NCBI GenBank assembly: GCA_903813345.2
Contig: CAIIXF020000008.1
Span: 26,894,822-26,954,821, forward strand
Direction: 5' to 3'
Source: Owenia fusiformis
Lineage: Eukaryota; Annelida; Polychaeta; Sabellida; Oweniidae
Length of the DNA: 60,000 bases
Shown here: positions 1 to 13,100 of the stretch, one piece after another
How the letters are laid out: the number at the start of each line of letters is the position of its first letter
Numbering within the stretch: the first letter of the stretch is position 1
Position numbers and translations under genes: made by a program
Notes under the pieces: model-generated
Told to the model about the DNA's origin: nothing
The model's input: only the letters and a program-made list of their open reading frames with translations
Databases searched by the model: none

Positions 1-890
1 CCATAGCAATGTTTCTAGAGCAAGAAAATCATGTCAATCAACAGTGTTCATATATCTAAATACAGTATAGCAGTTATAAATTTAAGCAAAATATTTAGAT
101 TGTTGTTAAATGTTTCAATGGAGAAGTTATATCACAATTTCATTGGCTGTGAATAAACACTTTACTACTGTTTGTACAATCTATGATATTTATATTTCAA
201 GATCTAAGACTTCAATAATTGGTCTAATCCTCAGAGTACATAGAAATATGTGTCCCATATGATCAGAACCCATAATAAACCATAATAATGGGAAATGCAA
301 TGATGGCTCTGGATATATGTTCATGTAGGGTACAGGAATTATGATAAATTAACAAACATACAGAAGTTACAATTGTTGTTTTTTTCCCTTAAAAGGTGAG
401 TTCATGTTTTATTGTTTATAATAGTAATGAGTTATCTTTCTTAGCAACCTGTTGGTTATTTACAAACAAATCAAAGTGAAAAGTCAATAATATTTGAAGA
501 TTACATCCAGACAGTATCTCATTGTACTTTGCTCAACTCTGTCACTTCATTCAAACAATACTGTATACCTTAGTGCATGGTCTGGTTATAGAGCTTAGAA
601 CAATGAATTGTCATTCATGGGAATAATGTTTGGAAACTAAGACTCCTTTAAATGTTTATTAAATGACATGTGTTCTAACTGAAATTATTCATTTCAGAAA
701 TGGTCACACGGCTGGTATTCACAAATAGATGGATTATCATCAATTCAAACAAGTTTTTCTTCGTGTAACTTTCAGAATTAAGTGACAAATGGTTACAAAT
801 AGATGTACATGTACATACTTATGGATATACCTTAAGTTCAACACAGAAATTTTAAAGTGTGTCACAAATTTTGATTGCTGAATCTCAGAA
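1..890. other. Upstream region, no feature seen
   Basis: AT-rich sequence before the first recognised exon. I see no long open frame, RNA gene or clear promoter. The true first exon or promoter of the RGS22-like gene may lie here or left of the window. Confidence 0.4.
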
Positions 891-1131
891 ATGACAAGGT
901 CAGCAATGCGGAGCAATTCTGCGATGAGTGGATTATCAGGAATACCATGTTCTATGATGTCACTGTTTACTGGCCCAGATAATTGCGAGAGAAGCAGATC
1001 TAGAATACAGGACATTGCAATCCAAACAAGGCAGCGCCTATCTACATATAACAGACCCAGCAGCTCTACAGTGGCCCAAGATATGGAAGATATGGATTCT
1101 GAAGCCTTGGATGACTTCCTCTATTGTCAAG
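891..1131 (+). CDS. RGS22: RGS22-like exon 1 (start uncertain)
   Basis: Open from an ATG at 891 to the donor CAAG|gtatga. It codes 80 residues plus one base, rich in Ser and Arg and ending ...SEALDDFLYCQ. The frame is open upstream only to a TGA at 879-881, and an AG at 886-887 could be an acceptor, so 891 may be internal to a longer transcript. An ATG at 1084 (MEDMDSEALDD) is nearer the vertebrate start. The joint to exon 2 makes Ala across the splice. Confidence 0.7.
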
Positions 1132-4100
1132 GTATGAACTTCAGGCCTGTAGCCAGGATTTGCCAAGGGGGTTCACTTTTTGAAAAATTCCAGGGGGGTT
1201 CATTTGTGACAATTTTGGTCCAAAAATGGCCAAAATCACTTAAAAAGTGCTCAGAATGGTGAAAAACTGCATGATTTTGAAAGATTTTTTGGCCAGGGGA
1301 AATAAATAGGTTATTGATGGTCGTGATGGAATATGAATTTTTTCCTATGAGAAAATATGATATTGGCCTCAGAAAATATCATATTGACACTCGGGCTATC
1401 GCCCTCGGTCAATATCATATTTTCCTTGGCCAATATTATATTTTCCCTTGAAATAAAATTCATATTCCATCCCTGCCATTCAATAACCTCTATTTATTTT
1501 CCATATACCTTTATACTCAATCAGCCAAGTAAACACTACAAATGGGAGAACTAATCCACACAGGACCATAATTCTACACATTCACATACAAGTTTCTAAA
1601 AAAATGTGAAACTTAACCTTTTTTGTAAGAAAACAATAGGCTTGGGAATTTTCTTTTAATATTTCTGTTAATAACCCCTGATACAGAAATGCCTTTTCTA
1701 ATGGAATATCAGCACTATACTTGAACCATGACAATTTAAATTGCTTAGTCTTGAATTAAAACAGATTTAAAAAGGTGATTTTAATTAGCCTAGACTTCAT
1801 CTTGTCGATTATTTGTTGGTTATTTGTTTGTAAGTAGACATATTAATGATTTTGAGTTCTTATGAATGCTAATCCAACATGTCCAATGCTTGATTGTAAA
1901 AAGATTCAGATATCAAATTGATGTAATTTATCCATTATAATTTACAGTACTTGAAAATACTTCCAGTTTTGGATATGTACTTTGACATTTACAGATTGTT
2001 TTTTAGGATTTGTCAGTATATAAGGAAGTGAAAACCAAATAAAAAAGTAAATATTTTATAATGAATATCTCTAAAAGTAGTAAAAGCATGAAAGGCCATG
2101 GTTAAAGTGAATATTTTACATTTTTATTTGAATTACTTCACCAATTACAATAAGCAAATTGTGTATAAGTTATAAGAGAGATTTAAAGTACAGTTGGGGA
2201 CATAAATAAATGACAGGTGGATTTGCTGAAGTGAGGATTTCCCATGATAAAAATAAGAGAATTTACAAGAGGCCATACATCAGTGGATGAGATTATACAA
2301 AATGTAAAATATACAAATTTTAAGGGATGTGTATCTAGACAATATTGGAAATTATGGGCTTTCAGACCACCATAATTAGGAAATGGTGATCGAAAATCGA
2401 CCTGTCATTTATTTTTGTCCCCAACTGTATAAATGTTACTTAGTAATTTCAAACTAACTGATTACTTAGTTACATATTTACTAATACATGTGCATTGTCC
2501 ATAACTTATTCAATAACTTCAATAGGATGTATAAGTGGACTAATAACTTGGTTGAAGTATATCAATTGCTTCATTTGTAAGAGCTTATCTTCATGTTATT
2601 TAAGATGTGTTATCTAATATTGTTTTATAAATTGACAGAATGCCATCATGCAAACTTGTGAATGATGTATTCACTTGCAAAATCAATCAATTGAAATAAT
2701 TCGTCTGCTATGGCTGTTACTTTATCCTCCCTTTAATCAAATAAACTTTAGTTTAAACGTAATTTTAAGAAAGGTAATTTCATTCGGATAGGTAAATCAT
2801 ATTAAGTTATCGTTATGTAAATAGATTTCAGCTTTAAAACATAGACTTTTTTGTTTTTAAATGTTTTAATTGATAAAAACCGCTAATTGATATTACAGGG
2901 GAGTGAATGGAACAGCATTCACTCCTTATGACTTTGTGCATAAAGTATGGCGGCCTAACAACTCATAGCAACATGTACATAAATTACTTAAAAGTCATAT
3001 TATAAACAAATATCGGATTGAATTATGGATATATTTCAATAATTATAACAATAATAGTGTTTTACAAACTACTAAAATGAGAAACAATGCAAAATGAGTA
3101 TTTTACATGAGTAAACAACTCCTGAATTGTGGACTTCAAAAATGAAAGGTGAGAATTTTTTCAGACTTCAAAAAAGTTTAGAAAACTTCCAAAAGTCACA
3201 AGAAATTGTAAAATGCTTTCAATATGATTGATTAATGCTAAGTGAATGAGTTTCCAAGTAGACGAGCAGCATTAGAACAACTGGAAACATCAGAGTTTGA
3301 GTCCCGGGGTTTGAGCACTTGTAAAACATACATGTACATGTTCTGGTATTGAGTATTGGTCTACATGATGAGCAACCAAATAGTTATGTGCAGGATATAT
3401 AACTCCATCTCGGAAAATTTCTACCTTGACTTGATACCAAATCTAAATCATTGGAGAAAATGCACGTAAATTGTTTGATAAATCTAACGAACTTTGCGAA
3501 TATTGCGAAGATTGCTCATCTCCTCCTTTTGTACGTATCATTTGTTATCTGTCAGTTTCTCATAAATACTTAATTAGATCAATAAACCAAATCAACCTGG
3601 TAAACAGGACATCAAAGTCAGAAACATTAAAACAGTTATTAATTATTTATCCAACCATTTTTGTTTGATCGATGGCAACAACAAAATTACATAAAACGTA
3701 CATTTTATTGGAATTCTCAGAAATTACATTTTTAAAGCAGTTTGGGATTTGTGTCATATTTTTTGTTAGTAGTGTGCCTATTCTGACAGTTTATGTTATG
3801 TTACTTGAAGTTAAAGTGAGAAACAAAGATACGGAGGCTGATACAAGAGCATGTGATATTAAAAGAAATTCTACCAGTATTACTATTCAAAGTACAAGTA
3901 TAATATCTAAAAAAGATCCATGGTATCAAATAATGAAGTTACAGTATTAAAGAATTTACACATTTGTGCATAACATCTGATTGCAAAATTATTTCCAAAT
4001 ATTAATTATTTGATAATAAATGAGGCTATGGATAACTGTATTCATTATTTAGAGAATAAATAGCTAGAATCTATGTATTTGCTGGAATATCATGAACATT

Positions 4101-7100
4101 TGATGTCTCTGTTATTTAGAGAATCGGCCTGACAAGAAATCTGATTCTCCAAAACTTTAAATTTAATTGCAATAGAAACTTTTACATGTACATTGTACAT
4201 TAACCATGCTTCATTCCTCGAGACTTGGTATTAACTAGAACGTTATGTAAGAAGTTACACAAAGTAACATGGAAAGACTACAATCAATAATCACTTTGTA
4301 TAGGCTTGTTATTGTTAGATGAACATGGATAATATCTCACTGGAAAATCTCAATAATAATTAATCAACCAGCCTGCTAATAACCATGATCATTTTCAATG
4401 ATTCTTTACTAATATATTGATAGGTATTTTATATTTTCTTTTATTATGTCACCACCACATATTGTGATAGTATCCATTTTTATGTGCGGTGTTCAGTGGT
4501 TTGTCTTTAGTATTCAGCAGTCGACATATGTAACAAATGAGAGGTAGTGACATTTTGCATGTCAATTCATGCATCGTTTTAAACTTTGAATTGCTCAACC
4601 CAAAAAATTCTTCCACTCGAGTTTTAATCTTCCCATCGCATTCTTCGTGTATATGTGATGTGAAAATAAGGAATTCCTTATCTAATGTCACAGTGAAGTG
4701 TTTCTATGAAGGAGGTATTGTCAGATAATCAATGCAATTTCCTACTGGATTAAGCCATATAGCCAATAACTAGTGATACTTGCCTACCTGGGGTATTATT
4801 GTTAAAGAAATCTATGCAAATAACTCATTCATCATAAGGCTTGAATAGTTTTATTAGCTATTAATGTAAAAGTGGAATAAAGCATTATAGACTCTGGGTA
4901 TGTTCAGATCGTTTTACTTCACTGGGAACACGGTGGTCTATTGATCATTTGGTCCATTACTCGGAGGTATACTACTAATAGGACACACCAACCTTGATGT
5001 TGATTTCCAATAGGTAACTAGATTATTTTAATGACATCCTCCTATCAGTGTCTACAATTGATTTAGTTTTTCAGACAAACTTTTATTCCTGAATGTATTA
5101 TTTGTATTTTTGGAGTAGGAACACTATGAAAATGAAAAACAACAATCAATTTATGGGTTCAAATAGGTGTTCAGATGAGAGATTTAATATTCAAAATTTA
5201 ACATTTTTATGTCACCACAAGAAGTGGTGATATATTGTTGGAGTCTCCAACTTTTTTTGTGGACAACATTCAGCTGTTGGCATCTGTAACAAATGGCAGG
5301 TGGTGACATATTGCAGGTTAATGCCTTGTTAGCTTATACTACTGACTGCATGATTCTGTTGATTTTATTATTGGTTAACATATACCAGGGATCTAATCGG
5401 ATTCAAAATACTAGGAACAGGCAAAAATTGATAGGTGAACAAATCTCAAGTCAAAGAGAATGTTATACTTCTATGGGACATAATTTTCAATTTTAGCCTA
5501 AAGAATATGTAGAATATGTATCTATAAGATTTTAGTGAGGCAATTGCCTTGCATGCCTCATAAAAAGCTATACTTATATAATATTTAGAGTGGTCTCCCC
5601 AGCATTAAAGCAAGTGGGTGCAGCACCCACCTTAGATTTTGATAATAGACTTGCACCCACCTGAGAATCCATTCGCACCCACGTGAAAATGAGAAAAATC
5701 ATAAAAAATTGGCATATTTTGATAAATTTTGGTCTAAATTGTGAAATCAAGAATTTTGAACCCACTTACTTGACAAACAATCCTGGGGAGAACCGTGAAT
5801 TATATAATAAAGGCGTGAACTCAGGTACAACCATAATATAATGAATATTATAATTTATTATTTGCAGCTTTGGAGCATATATCTGAGGAGAATTTGGAGG
5901 ATCTGCTTGCCTATGATGACCTCTTCCTGGACTACTTTAATGCTTTCCTCTCCTTACCTGTAAGTATAGAAAAATCATGTTTAATTTTATTCATGCAGTT
6001 TTTAGCACTGGGGTGGGGATCAGGTCAATAACTCAACATTCATCAAAACAATTAATTAATTTCATATTGACTTGAACCTTTCCCTGAGAATAAATGAAAG
6101 TAATGTTTGATTTGTTCATCAACAGTAGATATTAACATTGCTGTCATAACACAAAAATGCCCTTACATCCCCATCCCTCTCCCAAAACTTACACAATCAC
6201 TGGTGATCCACTCGATTACGCTGGCTACCAAAACGGTTCGTTTTGGTAACAAAATGTCGGAACATCGAAGGTACAATTTTTCTTTTTACCTTATTTCACA
6301 CGTTGTAGGCAGAATTCCCACAACATTTTTATCACAAACGTGTATCAGTAGCATATGTTTAAGAAAATGTACATATTTGCAAACAAATAGATCAGAAGAC
6401 AACAGAATCGTTGATTTAATTCCTCACTTCAGTTACAGAAACGGTATTTCGAAAAACAGTTTCTGCATTTTTAATCCATACCATTTATGTAAATTAAGTG
6501 AGGAATTAAATCAACGATTCTGTTGTCTTCTGAGCTTTTTTTCACAAACATGTGCATTTTCTAAAAGATATGCTACTGACACATGTTTGTGAGAAAAAAT
6601 GTTGTGGGGATTCTGCCTACAACGCGCGAAAGGAAAAAAGAAAATCGTACCTTTGACGACCCGACATTTTGTTACCGAAACGGTAGCGAACCATTTCGGT
6701 AACCAGCGTAATCGAGCAGATCACCAGTGACGATCAAATATTTTGATGGCTGACTCTTAGTTACAATAAAACTGAAAAAATAGCACCAGATTTATGAAGA
6801 CCTAAACTTGATGGGCTGGGAATGCCAGGAAAGACACTTTAGAGTTGAAATGTAAAATCTGTTTGTGTACGAGCTGGAGTAAACAACTTTGTGATTCATA
6901 AATGGATTTAGTATGAGATGATGATATAACTTGTTCACCATGCTTTGTTTTGTCAGATGTCTCTTGAAGAGTTCAAATCAGGTCACAAATAATCCAATCT
7001 TTGCCACACCAAAAACATGAACTATACAATCAGAGTGGAAATGATTAGAATTATGTATAGTTTTTATGTCACAGCCACAAGAGGATGCTGTTTGGCAGTT

Positions 7101-10100
7101 GGTGTTCGGCATTCTGCTGTCGGTGTTTTGTAGTCTGTGTCTGTAACAATTGGCAGATGGGGACATTTTGCATATTAATGCCTTGTCTTCTGTGTCATGC
7201 ATATGTTGTTTATCATTTTATTCATTTCCGACCTCCATCTAGCTTTAAACTATTTATTGGAACTCCAAACATAATTACAGTTCTAACTGTAGTTCTAACT
7301 TATGGGAGATGGGGCAAAAGTCCTATTGTATTTTGGAAGATTTTAAAGAGAATCAACTTTTAGTTTCAACACTTAAGGGAACAGGCGCCAGGGGTCAATC
7401 TGCAATTTTAATGCTTTATTTATTTTGAAACCACATACTCGTATAATTATCATGAATGTGTGACATTTTTGGCAATGTTTTGAGACTAAATTCACTTACA
7501 TTTTCTGTTGCAGGCATTCCCTCAGCCCTTGTATTACAACAGACTCACTGGGACGTTCCAAGAGCGTGAAGGGGTGGTGAGTCACAGTATTCATGGTTCA
7601 GTGGTTCTACCTGAGACCCCTCCATATGGAGCGACTGATAAGGAGCGGGAACACATGCTGGCCTGGGCTAAAGCTGAGCGACTGCCTTTCTTCTTGAAGT
7701 ACGGCAAAATTTTACATTAATCAACGCTAAAATATTTTAACCATGGTTTGCTAATTTGTTTCATATAACAGAGTTTTTTAAAAATTGCCATACAAACAAC
7801 TTGAATTTAGAAATTAGTCAATTATATATTTTTATTTTAGTACCGAGCTGTTTAGGGAGTTCAAGCTGTGTAAGCTGTTACTACGACAACTAGAAGATGG
7901 ACGTATGAGTGGCAAGAGCTCTCAACAACAAGTGCGTGGCTACAGTCGTCAGAGTGAGAGCTACGTGTCCAGCCTTAGCAACAGTGCAGATAACAGTGCC
8001 AATGAAGACTCCACTGACTATGAGGGGGAGTATGTCATATGTGGTGGCATTAGGAGGTCTGCTTTGTACCCCTATGAGAGACCTGGTAGCAGAGCTCTTA
8101 GTTTACCCCCGAAACTTGGCCTGGGTGAGTAAAGCATGGTATTTTCATGGTAAAACCTGAAATTAGTATTAAGGCTGTTTAGCCTGTGATATATATAAAC
8201 CAAAGGAAAGCTCTTAAATGTCCAAATATTGTAAGAATGGTACAGCTTAATACATCTTTTTTTGTAAATGATTTCATAGTGGCTTTTCTTACTTCTAAGA
8301 TTTTTGGTTTATAATTGTTAACTGATTGAAACAACGAAAATAAAATCTGTCATGTTGGTCTATTTTTCATTCAAAGTTGAAACTTAAATTATTTAATGAA
8401 ATAACATTGCAGTTCCTTGTAAGTATAAATACAAAAAGTTATTCAATAGATTTTTTAATCTGTACCAATAGATTTTTAGGTATGATTCCTCTTTAGGACA
8501 GAACGAAAAGATACTGCTGATAATAGCCGATCATGTCAAGATTAACTAGCATATTTGACCTTGATATAAATCTGTCTAAGTGCTCTAATAGCCACATATG
8601 TAAAATTGGATAACCATGGAACAGTATATAAATCTTTTGGTCATGAACAGTCAATACTAATAATATAACAGTATACTGAGAATATAGACTTTCACTTCTC
8701 AAAAGGTTGCTTCATTTTAAAGCCTTTCAGTAAATATGCCCAAAGTAAAATGTTAAGCAAATATTTCTTTGGTGTATCAGGAATTTGTTCAGTATGTTAA
8801 GCTTGCTTGTGGTATCATGGGGAAACCTTAAATATTTGTGAACTTTGAATATTAAGAACTTATATGCTACTGTACCAGGGACAGATCTGGAAATTGTGAG
8901 GGGAGGGGACTAGTCTTCCTAATTTTTTAATTTGACTCACATTTTGCAAATTTTGGCTGTTTTTCAAAAACTCTTAATCTTTCAAAAAGAGATATATTTT
9001 AAAAATGAGAACCCAACCTTTCACCTTTTGCTTTTGAGGATTTTTTATACTGCTTTCATTAAAAGTTTGATGATTTTTTATGCTGCTTTCATAAAATTTT
9101 GAGGAGTTTTTATACTGTTTTCATTAAAATTTACAAACACACAAATATATGACTTAAAATATAGACTTCATCTTTTAAGCTATGAAACACTCTAAGCTAA
9201 TATTCAGAACTAAGTTGACATCTTATTTGTCAGTTGTTATAACAAAAAATAAACATTTAATAAATAAAAACCATTAAAAATATAACTTCAGATCTTGAAA
9301 AAGTTATGTTTATTTGCATTTCAGTTTTACAATAATCTATTGAAATCTTTGAATATAAGTGGTTGTTTGCCTTTGTTATATTTAGCTCTTTTGAGCTCAG
9401 CTTTAAATAGTCCTATAGAGAATATTTACTTACCAGTAAGAATGGCTCTATTTTAATAAAACTCTCAACAGAAGTCACTTTATGTACTGAAAATGCACTT
9501 TATGTACTAAAAATGTACTGTAAAATGCACTTTAAGTACTAAAAATGTACTCTATGTACTGTAAAATGCACTTCATGTACTAAAAATGCTTTATATGTAC
9601 TAAGAAACGCATGTTATGTACTTAGACATGCACTTTATGTACTAAATCTCACAGCTCCTTTAACCCCTGTGTCAGATCGATACTATTGATTGAAACGTGA
9701 CGTGTGATGTCACAATAACTACGGCAGAACAATTGATTAACTGTTCTAATGTGTATGTATAGAAATATTATAGGCTTGTTAATGAAATAGATGTTACAGT
9801 GGAACGCTTTTATCCTATTAGAGTGATATCAAAGACCTCATTTCTATGATCATTGTGGCTAATGTATGACATCAGGTTTTAGTCTGCCAATTGCCAACAA
9901 AGACAAATTAACTTTTTAACAATCAACAGAAACAAAACATCAGTTGCATATGATACCAAAAATCATAAAAATCCGATCTTTATTCCTAAAAATAGATAAT
10001 AGTATACTTTATACATAGATTTACCCATGGTTGATATGTAGTATAATATCAAGGGGTTTTGGAAAAAACACAGCCACCCAGTTAGTAAAACTAGTTATGA

Positions 10101-13100
10101 GCATTTCATTTCAATCTACTTTAATGATCAGAACTCAGAATGATGTCTTTGATTTTAATAATTTCCATGTACTCATGGCCTTTTTAGAAAATGGACATGT
10201 CAAGAAAGATGATGTGCATCGTGAGAAAATAAATATTGAGACCATTTTTTTAAAAAGTGCTCTCTATCTTTGAAATTCCTTAAATTAACACTAAATCCAC
10301 TGTATGAGTGAGTGATGTTGCTATGTTTATGTGTTCCAGGTCATGTGGATTCCCAAGACCCATCAAGCAGCAGATCCCTACATGGGGCAGACAGTAAGCG
10401 TACAGTGAGCAAAAATACCAGTCGTAGCGCAGGTAGCAAACAGACTGGCCGTACTTCCAGGTAACAATTCATATAACTTTCCTTCATAGTAATTGAGCAT
10501 AGAGCTATTGTATATGCCATTGATTATTTGTTAGGCTGTAAATATGACATTGTTCAGAATAATCAATTCATGAACAATAGCATGTCCAATAATGCACAAT
10601 TTGTATTAATAAATAATTTTTAGTGTTAAATAGAATATTTAGTAAGAATACAAATGGATCTAACATGTGAGCTTTATTAAGTGAGATATAAATATTCATC
10701 AGATTTGCATATATTTATAGACATTTTGATAGCACAAGAGTTCAGAAAAAGAGTTCACATTTTGAGGTGTTCACTTTTTGGGGGTATTTGCATGCAAAGG
10801 TTTTAATGTAACATTCATTTCAGCAAAAATCAGACTGTTCCCCCTCAAACCTTTGACTCTGGTATGGGGACATCTCTGATGCCAAGCACACGTGAAGATA
10901 TGGGCCCAAGAGAGATCACCTTCACCACCCGCAATGACACAGTCCTAGACTCAATTAATGAGGATGAAATAGGTACTCCTCCAGTGTTAGCATTCATAAG
11001 GCACTTATTTCATTAGTTTTCAAAAGTAGATTAGCATTGCTGTTCAGACACGATCATAAATTAATTTTGTCAAAATGTTAAAAACTGATAGATGTATTTC
11101 TTATGTTGATTATGCATCATTTCATTTATACTATCTATCTATTTATGTTGATTATGAACTCTTTTATTCATGATATTTATCAATTTGCAGGACCAAGTGT
11201 GTCTAGGCAGGTTTCTGCCAAAAGTGAAAGGTCATCAAAAGTGGTCAAAAGTGCAAAAAGACGCCAGAGTAAGACTCAGAATGGTGGAGATGTCAAGCAG
11301 AGTAAGGCGGAGAATGGGAAACGGTAAATATAGGGATTTTGTTTAATGAAAGGAAAAAATCTAAAAGAAGTACAATACAAATATTGAAATTTTATCTCAA
11401 AAATATTTGCGATAGCTAATAAGCCAAATCCATTTCTGATGTTCCCTCTTTTATTGATGGATTCATTCCAATGACTCTCAAATTTCCTTTTGGCATCTTT
11501 GTATGATTAACAATCCTTCTTTAGTCTTCTTTAATTCATAATATGCATGATTCTTCATTCCAGTGCAAACTCAGCACCTCAGAACTACTTGGACTTCCTT
11601 GGAATGAAGAATTACTCAGACTATGATGCCATGTATGGTGAAGATGAGCCTGAGGCAGGGGATATGCTGGTAACATTCCAGGAGGAGTTCCAAGATGAAC
11701 AGACAACTGAGATTGAGGTTAAGACACTAGAAATTAAACTGAATATGAGTTTACAAGAAATGAAGGAAAAGATGCTTGGTTCAGTAAGTAGAAATACAGT
11801 TCTTTTATGATCAAATTTTATATTTTGATTTTTTTTAAACCTTAAAATATTTTCAAACTCATGTTTGGAGATTCCATGTTAATTTGTCTTCTGCATAAAT
11901 ATCGAACGCAAATATTCTGAATATAAAACATGCATCAAGGTATTTGTGTAATAGGATAAAAAACTCATGTTTTAAAATATATTCTTCAAAATTAAGCTAT
12001 TTTCACAAGTATTATCACATTACTCCAAGTTGAAATTTTCAAGACCTTGAAATGTCCTTGCCAAAACCAAAAATGAAAGGGCTCAATATTTGCAATACTA
12101 TTTTAGGTTGAAAAGATGGCAGCTTTTAAGAGGTTCCTTGACGACACATCGGGGAAGTTTGCCTTTAGTTTCTGGAAAGATTGTGAGTACTACAAGGATA
12201 CTACAGAGACCTGGGACGAAACTTCAGGCCTCATATCTAGGAATAAACTATTCCGGTAAGTAACTTACTCAATAGGTGGCTCTCCCAGTTGGTGAATCAT
12301 GACCATGCCCAGAATTTCTCTCTTTTCAGAAAATGTAAATGAATTGTGATTTCTGAACATTTTGTAAATTGTTTTGTTTATTCCTTGCCGATTCCACTGC
12401 TTATCTCTCTATTATCTATGTTAATTAGATATGCCAAAGATTCATTTCCCTACTATGAAAGTCACCAAAAATATCTATCTATCAATGAAGGCTTTCTTAA
12501 ATATCAAGTTATTGTAATCCTTGTGTGAATTATGGTCTTATTACGATTCTAAATTTTTACGAATATCTGAACTTGAACTTAACATGAAATTATTTTCCAG
12601 TGACATAAGGGACAGATATCGGATGAATCTGACAAAAGAAGCCAGGGCCCAGCTAGCGAAGGCATCAGGCAGTAGCAATTTAAGTCATACAATATTCATA
12701 CGTGCGCAATATGATGTTTTAAGACGTTTACGGACTTATTGGTTGCAAAGATTTATTCTTCATCAAGAACGAACTAATAAGGAGATATTCTTAACTCCAC
12801 GATCAGACTATGAAAGTATAACGTCAGAGGTACCGGATTTACCCCAAAAGTCATTAGTGTCACGATCACAAACAGTTGTTTCAAATACTACATTCTTTCC
12901 TTCAATCTCATTGGTTAATTCTCTACCAGTCAGAGCAGAGGAAGTGCTGCATGCAGCGAGAACGTGTGATTGGGAGTTTATACGCAAAAGTGGCAGGGCA
13001 TTAGACAATAGAGTGAAATCTGCTAAAGTTCGCTTTGAACCAACTACGGCTAGTAGCCGCACATTGAGAGAGAGGCTGATTACTGCACTCTCAACTGACA

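Noticed and set aside
3672-3950. 92-codon frame with a hydrophobic stretch in intron 1
   Set aside because: Isolated in AT-rich intron, no splice-phase link to the gene, no recognisable family. Probably chance.
6107-6592. 161-codon open frame
   Set aside because: Covers one arm and the centre of the foldback element; translation of an inverted repeat.
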